Source of the DNA: Lojkania enalia
Taxonomy: Eukaryota > Ascomycota > Dothideomycetes > Pleosporales
Direction of reading: 5' to 3'
Assembly (NCBI GenBank): GCA_010094045.1
Contig: ML986653.1
Span: 165,148 to 229,147 of the forward strand
DNA length: 64,000 bases
Part shown: positions 45,301-56,925 of the stretch, in pieces
How positions within the stretch are numbered: position 1 is the stretch's first letter
Layout of the letters: every line of letters starts with the position of its first letter
Notes under the pieces: model-generated
What the model was told of the DNA's origin: nothing
What the model saw: only the letters and a program-made list of their open reading frames with translations
Databases searched by the model: none
Position numbers and translations under genes: made by a program

Positions 45301-47293
45301 GCAAGCCAAAGTACGATTAACAAGCGCAACGTCAGCGCAAGGAAAGGATATATGGCTCGAAAGCTCAGATCCTATACAATTGAATAAGGGAGTGTGCCGA
45401 ATGTGGCTTGGTTCAAATGTAGGCACGGCTTCCTATACACGAAAAAGGCTAACAGCAGTAGGTAAATACGACGAATACATTCGTTGTTGACCAGATCCGT
45501 ATCGAGGCTAACCGGATTGTCTTCCTCCACGAGCCTTTTACTAAGGCTGAAGCGACTACTCCTCTTAGTATCATCGCCTCCGTGTCTGCAGCGGCTCTCA
45601 AAGCCGCTAAGAAGTCACGCATTCTCTGCTTTCCTCGCGTGGAAGCATTCCAGACAAGGCTCTACCTTTCACGGTTTATTCATATCGATAAGCGGCGGTT
45701 AATCGAAATCGAGCTTTCTAGTGGTTGGAACGATATGCAGCGTGCAGAAATTCGACTGAAATCTGGATCGGCTGGATTGAGACTGCGTACTGCTGATGTT
45801 ACTGCTACATCGTCGGATGTGGATATCCAGGATAAGTCAAGGCCGGGCGTTATTGCGATAGCTAGCATGAGGCCCAACACCACGGCAACTTTCCAAGTCC
45901 CATATGAGCTGGAGACAGTGCTGCCTGAGCTTTCGATTAAATGTGAAGTGGAATACGACACAGAAAAAGGAACATTCCAGTACTATTCGTCCTTCACTAT
46001 ACCGATTGAACTGCCTCTCGACGTCAATGTGCATGATCACTTTAAGAATAATTCACTCTATTCAAAGTTCAATATCAAAACATCCAACCAATATCCGTTG
46101 GAGATACTCGATATCGACCTTGACGGTTCCGAAGAATATGATGTCCAAGGACCTCGAAGATTTAAGGAAAACGTACTTGTATTGCCAAGACAGCCAATGG
46201 CGATGACATACAAGATCACGAAGGCTTCCGAGAGAGCTAAAAGGAGACAAAGCAAGGTTCCGGACGGTGGAAGTCTTGCGCTGTCCGTCACCTATCGTTG
46301 CATGAATGAAGACGCGCGGGACCGCGTACAGGAACTGTTCACAAGGGCTGTTGAGAATAGCCAAGTACGTAGACTTGCACGGATTCTCATTGCAACATTT
46401 ACCGACCGCCTGGAGAGTCGTGTGCTACCACAACAGTTCGAGAAGATTGCGCTTCTGGATAAAGTCCATATGGGGTCGTTCGAGGACATGGGCTGGTCGG
46501 AGTGCATTGATAGTCTACCGCAGGCTGTACAGGAGGAGACCCAAAAATGGCTCCAGAAGTGGCATGAGGTATGAGACTTCTTCACCTTCATCACATTGCT
46601 TGGGCTGATAAATTGCAGGACCACAAATATATTCTACTTCCTTCCAAAGCTGATATTGGAACGCCCGACTCTGGAACAGCACTCCCTTCACCCCATCCGC
46701 CGCGCCGAATCATTATAACCGTATCCATACCTCAAACTCACATTTTGCATACGGCATCGCTCTCAATACAATCACCTCGGCATGCATCATCGTCCTTTGC
46801 AGCCATTGCGATAGCAGGGCAGCCACTAGTGACAGAACTTCGGATCAAGCATACACGCAGATGGGCGTCACCATCTAGCCTCATGGCGGCTGCTAGTCTT
46901 TCATCTCAGGATGATCCGATCGAATTTGTATACACGGTGGAAGCGAACCCTGAGATGTGGCTTGTGGCAGGACAGCGACGGGCACACTTCACGGCGAGGG
47001 AAGACGAAGAACACAAGTGCCCCATAATGTTGATACCATTGAAGGCTGGGAACGTGCTGCTCCCAAGTGTGGAGATACGGGCGCGAATACCGCCGAAGAC
47101 GGAACAAAAGCGGCAGAGCGGCGGGCCTGTTCCGGTTGAGGAGGGAGGAGAGCAATTGAATTGCGAGACAGACCTTCTGAGCTATGGCGAGAGTGTGATG
47201 GTAGTTCCGAACGTTCGACGCAGTACGGTAGGCATCGGGAATATGAACTTGCCGAAGAGCACTGTGTGGCTGGAATCAGAGGGTGGGCTTTAG
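42397..47293 (+). CDS. trs130: TRAPPII subunit Trs130 (TRAPPC10-like)
   Basis: Five exons: 42397-42508, 42566-44033, 44083-45418, 45462-46568 and 46619-47293, giving 1565 aa. Joins read SSKVT-VEYHDPSGLFPLIQEQL, LRNG-AQAHNVKFPDRL, WLGSN-VNTTNTFVVDQIRIEANR and KWHE-DHKYILLPSK. Trs130/TRAPPC10 is specific to TRAPPII, the exchange factor for Ypt31/32-type Rab GTPases at the late Golgi. The family signature is at the N-terminus: LPLRNLHWKSPSRPLRSIDSLHVDL, then LRQTPYLKIYILRCDDSDTYK. The middle (about 560-900) is alpha-solenoid; the C-terminal half is beta-sandwich-like (VEVEYDTEKG, FLHEPFTKAEATTPLSI). The third intron is only 43 nt (45419-45461) without an in-frame stop, so an automatic model could miss it. 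I used the ATG at 42397; one at 42478 is also in frame. Confidence 0.93.
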
Positions 47294-47574
47294 AAGTGAG
47301 GTTGATTAATATTTGACTGCCTGGGTGGATATATAGCCCTGCCGTAGGGGTGGCATGTGAATGTTTGCCAAGAATGACGCAGGGTCCGCGACTAGCGCGT
47401 GTCTCTGAACATGTTAATTGTAGCGCGTCTGCGGGTCGTTGTTCCCGTCCACTCTGCCCAACGTTCTAGAACAGCCTCGCCTGGCTTGCCGCCACGAACC
47501 TTTCCTGTGTCCAGCGGCCTTACCTTTCGTGTATATTCTCTTTGAAGCATTAGAACTTTTGTGGTACATGCGTA

Positions 47575-48708
47575 ATGGCAGACGAGATCCCTCGTCCGCG
47601 GACTTCGCGTTTCACCGAGGGGACCATGAACTCCACCACCTCAATCCACCCTCCGCCCTCAGATCTCCTCGTGGAGCTCGGAATCGACGGGCTGATTGAC
47701 CGTGCCAATATGGAATCCTCCGCCCCTGCTGTCCACCAGAGAGCCACACGCTTACCTGTGCCTCCTACGCAGTCGACCGCCGCTCCCACTTCCCAGAGTG
47801 CCTTCAGCCGCTTTTCCCGAGCCGTGACTTCCTTCTGGCATGGCACCGGTTTCGCTGGGCTTGGAAAGCGGAAGGCGAGTGAGATGAGCGAGGAGGACAA
47901 GCGAAAGGACGACCGCAAGCGTGCTGCCGAGAAAGCGTATGAGGAGGCGAAAGAACATGGTCTGTTACCCGCGCCGAAGGTCTTCACACGGCCTATTGCG
48001 CGGGCTAGGAAGTCTGGTACATACCCTCCTCTATTCTCCTACCCTACGAACAGAATCACACGCTAATTGATTGAAATAGCTACTGGCCCGAACCCCTCTG
48101 CCTCACCAACGCTACGTCACACACCGTCCAAGAAAGACCTCCACAAGCAAGCGAAGCTGAGCAAGAAAGTATCGGACCTCGAATTACAGCTTGCAAAAGC
48201 CAAACACCAGCTTTCCCTTGCTCTCGGCGACGAAGTTCCTGCTGTCCCTGTCGTCCCAGCTCTCCCACCCACTCCCGCTTCCTCCTCGCATTTCTTCGCT
48301 CCCCAAGAAACCTCCCCACATGTGCACACCGAATCCTCGACATCCGTACCAAAGAAGATTGTGAAGAAGCGCAAAGCGAGCGAGAGCGAGAATTCGGACT
48401 ACAAACCCATATCCACAGCCTCAGACTCTGACTACGAAAGCGACCATGCCTCCAAGAAGACCAAGACTAGCACCAGCACCGCCGCCAAAACCCGCTCCAC
48501 CAAGACCGGCCCCAAGAAACCCCGCAAACCCACTCGCCTCACCAAAAAAAAGTCCAACGTCACAACGGAGGGCGTAGTCGTCGTGGTCCCTGACGGGGTG
48601 TCCGTGCCGCCGCTTCCCTCCATCCCCAACGGTGTCGAGGGAAAACGTGTGGCTGTAAGTAGGAACAAGGATGATGGATATGGCGGCTTGGAGCATGAGA
48701 TGTTTTGA
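47575..48708 (+). CDS. Small basic nuclear protein, nuclear-RNA-binding-protein-like
   Basis: Two exons, 47575-48016 and 48080-48708, give 356 aa; the join reads ARKSA-TGPNPSASPT in phase. The N-terminus MADEIPRPRTSRFTEGTMN, with DLLVELGIDGLID, is followed by FSRFSRAVTSFWHGTGFAGLGKRKA and a Lys/Glu helix (MSEEDKRKDDRKRAAEKAYEEAKEHGLL). After the intron, a short coiled coil (KKDLHKQAKLSKKVSDLELQ, continuing LAKAKHQLSLALGD) leads into Pro-rich and then Lys-rich nuclear-localisation-type tracts (KKIVKKRKA, KKPRKPTRLTKKK). I recall similar Aspergillus proteins annotated as putative nuclear RNA-binding proteins, but no RNA-binding domain is visible. A nuclear location is likely; the function is open. 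It starts 281 bp after trs130 on the same strand. Confidence 0.78.
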
Positions 48709-49221
48709 AAATTCTTTTTAGGAAAATGGTGCTAATCTTTCTGTTTTGCGGTAGGAGACGATTTGAAGGGCGAAAAGCATATAGGTGATTAAGCGACTGT
48801 CTGGCATCGGAGCATACTAGCGATTAATTTTTGCATTTGCAAAGGGCATTGAAGCGAGCATTCTGCATTCTATTTCTTTTTCTTTTTCTTCTTCTTCTTC
48901 TTCTTCTTCTTCTTTTTGGAGTGGGAGGGAGGAGAATGAATAATGGGATATGATTCATGAGGCGTTTAGGGTGGGGTTTAGGTATTCAGTTCTCTTGTAT
49001 TCCACATTGGAATCCCTGTTTGGGTAGTACATATAATGATTCCGATTCTGTTTACATGTCATGTCTGGAGCCATTCAATTTGACAAGTTGCATTACACAT
49101 GAGGAGAGAGCGGCTAGTTATCCGCGGGTATCATACACCAGTCCAAACCCATACATCCAAACGCCCAACACCGTGCCACACCCTGGAAACCGGCATTTAT
49201 CCCCCAAGCCTCAACCTCTCT
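48709..49221. other. Convergent spacer
   Basis: The 513 nt separates the 3' ends of two convergent genes. It contains a pyrimidine tract with (CTT)9 at 48888-48914 and no coding sequence. Confidence 0.6.
48888..48914. repeat. (CTT)9 microsatellite
   Basis: Nine perfect CTT copies lie inside a longer T/C-rich tract, in a 3' flank. Confidence 0.9.
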
Positions 49222-50069
49222 CTATTCTTCTTCTACCTTTCCATTCACACTATACGTCCCGGCTTTATCAAAATGCCTACTAGTACTATGCCAACTAGGC
49301 AATCCTTCCGGATCCTCATCCTCATTCTTACACCCTCTCCTACACCCACCGCCATGCCGCCAACTCGTCCCGGCCCACTTCATGCACCGCGCATACTCGG
49401 CACATATCCCCATCCTCCTCTTCCTATTCACCGAGAACTCATTCAGCGTTCTCCGATCCAGCATCCGGCGTAACTCGATAATCGACTTCGCCGTGAAATC
49501 GGGGATCGTGAGGTGCGACATCGCCGCGGCCGTCGTCTCGAGGGATTCTAGATGGTACAGAATCTCTTCATGATCCAAGAGCCAGGGTCCGAGGGCCAGT
49601 TTATCTTGCCTGGGGTTGAAGAGGGATTTACGCGGGGTAGGTGTCGAGTCCGGTGGCAAGCATGTCAGGCAGCGCAGTATACCTTCATCCAGATCCACAA
49701 ACGAGCTGAAGTTTTCTACTTCCCATTCCAGCACCTCGGCGTCGCAAGCCGCCATGCCGGCGTACACGAGGTCCTTGAGCTCCATCAGCAGCTCGAGGAT
49801 CATGCGCTGCGGAACAGGTCTCTGTTGGAAGAGCGAGCGTATTGGCGGCAAGAATTTCCGCGCGATTTCGCCGCCCGTGTAGAGATTTTTGCCGCGGGCA
49901 AAGGGAAGATTATCTGCCATCTGGAGCTCGATTCTGGACAGTTGGCGCGAGAGGCCGGCGGCGAGGTGGCGGATCTGAATTAAGGGGTTGTGAGATAGGG
50001 ATGCTTGGAGAGATGGGGAGAGATCTATTCTGATTAGCCGTGTTGTTTGGTCTCTAACGATGACAATGC

Positions 50070-50106
<37 letters not shown>

Positions 50107-50451
50107 CAGAGCACTATGGGGGAGAGACATGCCCGTAAACGCCACCTCCCCAGCCAGCACTACCAAAACTTCCGCAACCTCCCTTTCCCGCTCCCGAATC
50201 TCTCTTCTCTGTGCCTGCATACTACGCCACGGCACCACGAACCCTATGCTTCTCCCCTCCACCCTCCTCCCATCGTTTCTCTCTTTTACCGCCGTATCAA
50301 CATGTCCCTTGGCAAACCGAGCATTCTTGCTCGCGTCGTCGGTCGAGCAGTGGAAGGTGAGGAGGAAGTCGTTCTGCTCGCGCGTGCGTCGGAGGTTCCG
50401 CCAGACGTTTAGGACGGCGTTGGTGCTGAAGAGATGTTGGTAGGTTGACAT
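49222..50451 (-). CDS. Uncharacterised protein with a Ser-Leu repeat
   Basis: One exon, 409 aa from MSTYQHLF; an ATG at 50490 would add 13 residues read from an ATCGA-type repeat, so I prefer 50451. The N-terminal about 105 residues look folded (VLNVWRNLRRTREQNDFLLTFHCSTDDASKN, SIGFVVPWRSMQAQRREI). A Ser-Leu repeat encoded by the GA/CT microsatellite at 50072-50104 follows. The C-terminal two thirds look helical (GGEIARKFLPPIRSLFQQRPVPQR, ILELLMELKDLVYAGMAACD, VENFSSFVDLDEGILRC). The end has a Cys/Trp/His cluster (AEYARCMKWAGTSWRHGGGCRRGCKNEDEDPEG). I recognise no family. The open frame across the microsatellite and the coherent helices argue that it is real. Confidence 0.65.
50072..50104. 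repeat. (GA)n microsatellite inside coding sequence
   Basis: Thirty-three nt of perfect GA/TC dinucleotide repeat is read on the minus strand as alternating Leu and Ser. Only copy-number changes of three dinucleotides keep the frame. Confidence 0.92.
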
Positions 50452-51215
50452 GTTTGTTAGAATGATCGAATCGAATCGAATCGAACCCAATCCTAAACGC
50501 TAATAAATTGAACAACAAAGCAAAACTCTCACATAGCTGGAATGCGACAAAACGCCGGAGGGCAGCGTAGACAGAGAGCGAAGGTATGGCGGGGCGGTCG
50601 TGTCCGCATGAGATGGGCGCTGGGCGCTGGGCGCTGGGCGTTCAGGGTGCGTGTTGTGTTGTGCTTTTGCCGGACGGGTATTAGTGGCGCACGTGGGGAC
50701 GTGCCGGTGGCTGAGAGCCCTGGAGATCGGCGCGGATATCGCATTTATCAAGTCCATCATCCGATCATGGCATTTTGGGAATCAGGCGTTTGAGATATGG
50801 TCTTCCTTCCCCCCCGCACCAGTCGCCCTGCAAAAGACAGGAAAATGCCTATCATCACACTCCAGCTCCCATGATCTATGACCGAAGCGTTATGCGCACA
50901 AATTCACACTATAGCGCGATATGCAGTGCAAGTTCTCTTAAGAGACAACTTATAAATTGCAAGACTATCTATTGATATTCCGTGACAAATACCCAATCCA
51001 TAGATAAATCATCAAATGTAAAGATCGCCTCTATCCACAAGACACCAAAACGGCTATGTTACAAGTCAAATATAATATGCTCAACCACTTTAAATCAACC
51101 AGACAACTATTATCAGCAGAAATGACGTGGCGCCTTCCCAATCTCGGTATGCGTAAACACCAAAAACACCGAAGTATGCATCGCTACAAAGAGGCCGACC
51201 GTAGTCCACTCATTC
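50452..51215. other. Spacer upstream of the Ser-Leu-repeat gene
   Basis: The 764 nt lies between two minus-strand genes. It contains a short (ATCGA)-type repeat just at 50465-50487 and three copies of GCTGGGC near 50620-50640. No gene is seen; antisense-looking ORFs near 50530-50790 have no motifs. Confidence 0.5.
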
Positions 51216-52850
51216 TCACATCAGTCCCATTAGGCCGTTTGAGGCATACGCCATGGGCTTGATGTTGGGATGTGGCACCGCCTCGAATTGCGTGTACTTG
51301 AGTTTGTAGTCAGGCCCAATCTTGATAAAAGCGCCCTTATTGCTAGTGCTGTCGCAGTAATTTGGTGCTGAGAAGACCGTGATGCACTTGCCATCGTGCT
51401 CAACCTCGTAGCCCTCCATACGAACCTCGTGCGATCGGATGATTGCGTCCAAGCCGTTTGTCTCGCAAAATCGTTTGGTAACGTCTGGTCCGAATTGGAG
51501 GCCAACACCGCGTTTGCTCGGTCCTCGTCCGGGCGCTGTCTGCGGGTCCGTCCAAAGCATCTCCATCATAAGACCAGACTGGCCGGGCTGCCTCTGCTTG
51601 AACCTGTTCAGCTTCCTGATGTCATCGAGAGTAATCTTGTCATCCGAGAACAAGCCACCATGTAGGACAAAGTATTTCTTGCCAATGAGCGTCGCTAGAG
51701 GGAGAGCAGAGAAGGACTCGGAGAAGAGTTTGAAGACGCGCTCGGTGTACTTCGCTCGGCACTCGCCTTCGAATCCGTACATCCTATTCATATCGTCCGT
51801 TTCATGGTTGCCACGGTTTAGGAAGAACGTATCCGGGTACAGCCACTTGTAAGCATAGAGCAGGAGAGCAATTTCCGTGGACCATGAGCCTCGGTCGACA
51901 AAGTCGCCGTTGAAGAGGAACGAGTGCGTTGCGGATGGCCTGCCAGCGAGCCGGAAAATTTCCAGGAGGTCAAAGAATTGGCCTAGCAGCCGTTAGCTCG
52001 CCCTTGGTCTTCCGGTCGCGCCCTACAAAAGAGAGATGGGGGGCAGATAAGCGCCGCAGACGACCTACCATGCGTATCTCCGCACACAGTAATCTCGTGT
52101 CCCTCCTTGATATCATATTCGACCATTGTCGGCTCCTTCTTGATGATGTCCATGACCGCTATTATTATCTGGAAGACGTACTTCCTGGCCAGCTTCTTGC
52201 CATCCTTGAACCTCTGAATCATGTCTTCGATGAACTCCTGCGTCATCTCACTCCCCAGCTTGGCTCCATCATACGCCGGGTCGATAGCCATGTGTTCGAG
52301 GTCTAGGCCTTCCGCTGCCGAGGGCGCGTCTTCGACCTCGATGGCCTTCAGGAAGGCGTCTCGCTTGATGATCTTATTGCATTCTGCCATGCGCAGCTTC
52401 GCGTTAGCATCGTTGGGCGCTTTCTTGACGACAAGCTTCCAGTCGCGGAGAGCATCCTGGTGGTGCAATATGGCGGTGTTGGCGGAGGCGCGGCGGTAGT
52501 ATGCCTGGATGGACCTGTAAGCTCCGATTGCGGGGGGGCCGCAACAAGGCGGTGAAAGGTACCTTCACATTGTTCGGATCGAGCTCAATGGCCTTGTCGG
52601 CATCGTATATTGCCAGGCCGTATGCTTCGAGCTTGATATTGGCCTATGGAAGTGTTCAATAGCTGGTCGCGTGCTGAGCGGGGGGGGAAGGGCTGTGGAC
52701 CTGTGCTCTATTGGTGTAGAAGGAGGGCTCTTTGCCGTACTTCTCGATAGCCCTGGTGTAGAAGTCGAGTGCGGCGGGCCAGTCGTGCTTCTTGAAGGCT
52801 TCGTTGCCCTTGTTCTTGAGCTCGGTGGCTTCCTCCAGCAGGCTCCCCAT
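51216..52850 (-). CDS. ppt1: Serine/threonine protein phosphatase 5 with TPRs
   Basis: Four exons: 52850-52701, 52643-52563, 52504-52069 and 51982-51216, giving 477 aa, all in phase. Three tetratricopeptide repeats fill about residues 5-115 (ATELKNKGNEAFKKHDWPAA, ANIKLEAYGLAIYDADKAIE, AYYRRASANTAILHHQDALRD); in PP5 they bind the Hsp90 C-terminus and inhibit the enzyme. The catalytic PPP domain carries all metal and active-site motifs: GDTHG (split by the last intron), GDFVDRGSWS, RGNHE (RGNHETDDMNRMYGFEGE), HGGL and SHE. The C-terminus NGLMGLM lacks a long tail. PP5/Ppt1 acts on Hsp90, Cdc37 and client proteins in cytosol and nucleus. The start shares a GC-rich 365-bp promoter with the divergent Spt4-containing gene. 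Confidence 0.95.
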
Positions 52851-53215
52851 GCTGTGCGATGCTCGAAGGCCGCGGAACGAGGGAAGGCGAGCGACGAGGC
52901 GGGCGAGGGCGGTTAAGTGCGTTGAGGCAGCCGCGGCAGGCAAAGGGGCTTGCTCAGAGCTCCCGCAGGCGTCGGCGGCTTGGGACAGGGCGGAAGCAAC
53001 GAAGGGAGGAGAAGGCCAGTAACGGTTTCGATGCAGGTCGCGGCAGCGGTATAGTGTACAGTGCTTTGGCCCGCACGCCAAAAAGTTGGTTTTGCTGCCG
53101 CAGTTCGCACGGCGCCGTCCCTCGCTCTCCCACACCGCCGCCGCCGCTGGCCAACCACAACCCCGGTCCGTCATACCCGCTCCGGCAGAACTGAGCGCAC
53201 AGCCAAGAATCCACG
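52851..53215. promoter_or_regulatory. Bidirectional promoter, PP5 / Spt4
   Basis: Only 365 nt separates the divergent starts. It is GC-rich without a TATA box, as in housekeeping bidirectional promoters. Chance ORFs run through it on both strands. Confidence 0.5.
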
Positions 53216-54284
53216 ATGCCGCCCAAACGGGGCGTCGCCGCCGTCAAGAAGAAGGCCAAGAAGGACAAGTTCAAGTTCGTCGACTCGGACGGCGAAGAGC
53301 ACGCCTCCGGGCGGAGCTACAATGGCGACGACTCCGACCGGCAGACGCCCTTTGACGACGAGGACGCCGTCGACGCCGTTGCAGCCTCCGTCGAACCGGA
53401 CGCCGCGCCCGCCTCTGGTTCCCGCCAAGACAGCGTGACCGCTACCGAAGAACAAAGCGCCTCCCGCGCGGCCAGAGCCCAGCTTGCGAGAGCCCTCTTC
53501 GACGACGTTGGCGATTCCAACGACCCCCACAAGGCAAAGGCCGGTCCTCCCTTCTCTCAGGAGGAACTCGGTCGAACCCCGCGCGCCCGTCAGGAGAAGA
53601 TCCAACCTACTCCCACGCGCGGCCCTCTCACCCCGCCAACTCCAGACCCTAACCCCGCTACTCTCCTCGTCGCTTCCACACAGCGGCTTGCCATCAGTCC
53701 ACAAACGCCCAGCAAGAGCGCGAGCAACCAGTCGACGGTCCTCACAGCAACCCCCAAACGCACCCGCAAGCCCAAGCCCAGGTCCAGACGCAGCAAAACC
53801 GCCTCCGCACCAGCCGGACAACCCGCAGACGCCGCCATGTCAGGCACCGGAGCCTTCATCCCCCCCGGCGCACAGCGCTACATGCGTGCCTGCATGGTCT
53901 GCTCCATCGTGCGAACCGAGCAACAGTTCAAGACCTCCGGCTGCCCGAACTGCGACTCCTTCCTCGAGCTCGCCGGCAACGCGGACGCAGTGCAGGACTG
54001 CACGAGCTCCGTCTTCGACGGCCTCTTGACGATCAGCGACACGACCAAGAGCTGGGTGGCCCGCTATCAGCGACTAGAAGGCTATGTGCCGGGCGTGTAC
54101 GCCGTCCAGGTCGAAGGAATCGTGAGTATACCATACCCAAGTAACAAGCAGAAGAAGGTGAGAACAACGGAGACTAACAAGGACACAGTTACCCGAAGAC
54201 GCCATCGAAGCTGCCCGAGCTGCCGGCGTGCAGTACTATCCTCGTGATGGGAGTGTTAGCGAGGCTCTCCCTACCGATGTCTAA
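53216..54284 (+). CDS. spt4: Transcription elongation factor Spt4, with long N-terminal extension in the same ORF
   Basis: Two exons, 53216-54121 and 54189-54284, give 333 aa from the first ATG. The last 126 residues, from an internal ATG at 53837 (context GCCGCCATGT), are a complete Spt4. Its zinc finger is RACMVCSIV...SGCPNC (Cys4), followed by [43 protein letters not shown]. Spt4 pairs with the Spt5 NGN domain to form DSIF, which promotes processive Pol II elongation. The first 207 residues are disordered: Lys-rich start (KKKAKKDKFKFVDSDGEE), acidic stretch, Pro/Thr-rich centre with many TP/SP sites, then a basic patch (KRTRKPKPRSRRSK). Codons there prefer G or C in the third position, as in real genes. 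Either this is an extended Spt4, or the core starts at 53837 and upstream sequence is a leader or a separate gene. Confidence 0.85.
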
Positions 54285-54853
54285 GTGCCAGCGTAACTAA
54301 TGCCGGGTTCAACAGGAAGAAGACGGTCGATGATTTCCTTTTATGCTATAGGCGGGGACCACTGACTATACAGCATCTTAGCGACGGAGTTCATGGCTAA
54401 AAGACAGCATCGCATCGGTGCTAGGTGTTACGGTTTTGCGGAATACCTGGGAAAAGTTATCCTGAAAGGTATGTCCAATGAATGGTCTTCTCAGCCTGTT
54501 GCAGACACAGGACGTGTGCGGGCTATTGCATATTGCAGCATGTGTTCCTAACTACGATCAAGCTATAGACCCTAATTTCAGATTAATCACGAACTTCAAC
54601 ACCTCCACTGTCCCTCCTGCAGAAGTCGAATGTGTCATTGATTCACAAACTGCAAACAAGTGCTTTCGTATGTGCATGTCACGAGCTGTAGGCACTCAGG
54701 CCATCATAATTTCGGGTATAAACGTTGCTCTAATGTCCAAGAAAACGCCTATCCATGCATAAGCCCAACCCCTCAAAAAAAAAAAAAAAAAAACCCCAAT
54801 CTACCAAAAACACTAAACAACGCCATCCTCATATCCATGTATCTCCCCTACCA
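54285..54853. other. Convergent spacer
   Basis: The 569 nt between the 3' ends of spt4 and mid1 has a poly-A run at about 54775-54793 and no credible gene. Confidence 0.6.
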
Positions 54854-56925
54854 TCATACCAAAAGCAGCACCCCAGTCACACCAGCAACAAGGAACATAG
54901 TCCTTAGCTGTATGCCCAATCTCCCAGCAACGCCTTTAAACGTATCCAAAGTGGTAATCGCGCCGGGGAAATTGCATGTCAAGTGGAAATCCATGCTCCG
55001 CGTATTCTTATCCCGGACACCGTAGCTCAAGCTCATGGCCGGCTCATTCGGGCACGCGAAGCCCAGCTGCGCGGGACAGCTCCTCACAAGACCGAAGCAG
55101 AGTTCGTCGCAAGGGAGCAGCTCCTTGTACGGACCGGGCTGGATTACCTCGTCGATCTTCTTGTTGCGGGATTGGTTAAAGGCCATGCGGTTTCGGAACG
55201 TGGCGTTGAATTCCGCGGTCAGGTTATTCGCGTAGGGAAAAGTGCCGTCGGAGAATGGGGAGTTAATGTTGCGTTCGATAAGACCTTCTCTCGTGTCGGA
55301 AAAGGCATGGCAGCGCGGCATGAGGACGGAGCAGAGCCACGACTTGTAGTCTTCGCGGCACTCCGGGCAGCCTCGGGCGAGCGAATACATGGCGGATGCC
55401 GTCGTGTTGCAAGCCACCTGGGCGAGTGACTTGTTGAAATCTTGGAAATACTCTTTCGCCCAGCCATCGTAGAGGGCGGCGAGGCCAGAGGTGTTTGTTT
55501 TGAATCTTTCGGAGGAGGGGACAGCATAGGCGATGTCTGTGCAGAATTCGAGATCGAATATTACTTGGCAGGTATCGTCTAGTTCAATCAGTATCTTGCT
55601 AGAGCAGAAGTGGGTAAGAGAAGGGGGAGCGCACCAGCTTTCGTCTGGAATTCAAACCCACTATATAGCCTATTTCCGCCGCTCAACACCTCCTGTCCCG
55701 GCAGTGCAAGAGTTCCCGTACTCGTGTTCCCATTCGCAACTAAAAAGCCTTTGTACGTCTTCCCCGCCGTAAGTCCCTCAACGTTGAGGAGTGCCTTCGG
55801 TCCGTCCATTCCATATCTAACTGTCATATTTCGCTCAACACTAATGTTATTCATCTTGCTAAATTGTTCTTGCAGTCCACAGTTCGAGAATTCAAGCCCT
55901 AACATCCCCTTTGACCAAGTGTCTTCATCGAAGGCATACATCGTAAATGGAGATTGCATGTCCAACCAAGTATAGTATTCAGGTAGAGAGGCATTGTTGT
56001 CTGTGAAATTATTCGTGATAAATAGAGCCGAGTCGCTGTCGGAGTCGACAAAGTACAAATACGCGGTCCTGTTAAGGTTATGGTAGTATTGGTTATCGCT
56101 GACTGCGATCTGGAAGCTGTAATCTCCCGTCTTCCCATCCGGTAATGACGGCGCCGCAATGCCAATGTAGACCTCCGACTCTGTAGACACATTAAGGCTG
56201 ACATATCCGCGTTCGAATGTTTTCTCGGTAGCCAGATCAGCATTTGCGCCCGGTCCCGGCTTTTTATTGTTTGGCGAAGTGGAAACCCATAATGCAAGCT
56301 GTCCTGCTCCTGACGTATCATCGGCATCCTCCGCAGTCGGTTGCCGACACGTATTAACCGAGATAAATATCGTCCTTCTGTTGCCCTGCCTCTTCTTCAA
56401 TTCTTGCGCCTCGTCCGAATCACTACTATCCTTTGATTCCCTCTCATGACCCAGCTCCGACCCATTTCGAGTTCTTCGCTCGTCCAGCGGAGAATGCACC
56501 TCACTCCCTAAATCCTCCCTCTTCACCTGTCTCCCGGAGTTCCCTATCTTGAAATTATGCGTAGAACCTGGGGCGAGGGCAACGTTATCTTTCCTGTCAT
56601 TGTCCTGCAGCTCTTCCACTTCCTCTTGCCTCCCAATCATGCTACGGTCGAAATACGCAAAGTCCGGTGCGTAGCCTTGTTCTACTTCTGCATTTCCATC
56701 ATCTCCATCCCTCACCACTTCCACTCCTATTAGCCTCTCTCCTAGACCCGGATGTGGCGCCGCATCCTCCAACGTTGCATGTTCCAGCGGATCGTGGAGG
56801 GGCAGTTCGGCGGCGTAGACGAAATTATGTGGTTGGAACGATATCCAGATGACAATTAGAATAGAGGTCGCTATCGCCGAGGCCAGGAGCCTCGATTGCA
56901 GAGGCGTGAGCTTCGGACACTGCAT
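54854..56925 (-). CDS. mid1: Stretch-activated calcium channel subunit Mid1
   Basis: Two exons, 56925-55635 and 55578-54854, give 671 aa; the join reads FQTKA-DDTCQVIFDLEFC. Mid1 is the extracellular, glycosylated partner of the Cch1 channel and mediates Ca2+ uptake under stress and mating. A signal anchor lies at about 12-35 (LLASAIATSILIVIWISF). The lumenal part has many Asn-X-Ser/Thr sites (NRT, NNFT, NNAS, NIS, NMT, NTS, NKS, NQS). Family motifs include the FEFQTKA end of the first part, the Cys-rich half (DTCQVIFDLEFC...AYAVPS, CPECREDYKSWLCSVLMPRC) and LPCDELCFGLVRSCPAQLGFACP. The end is hydrophobic (TMFLVAGVTGVLLLV), consistent with a membrane-anchored or GPI-processed C-terminus. An acidic linker between about residues 70 and 180 is longer than needed and low in complexity. 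Confidence 0.92.

Noticed and set aside
53171..53821. 216-aa minus-strand ORF opposite the Spt4 N-terminal extension
   Set aside because: Antisense to a GC3-biased coding region, which commonly leaves long antisense frames; Gly/Arg/Val-rich with no motif.
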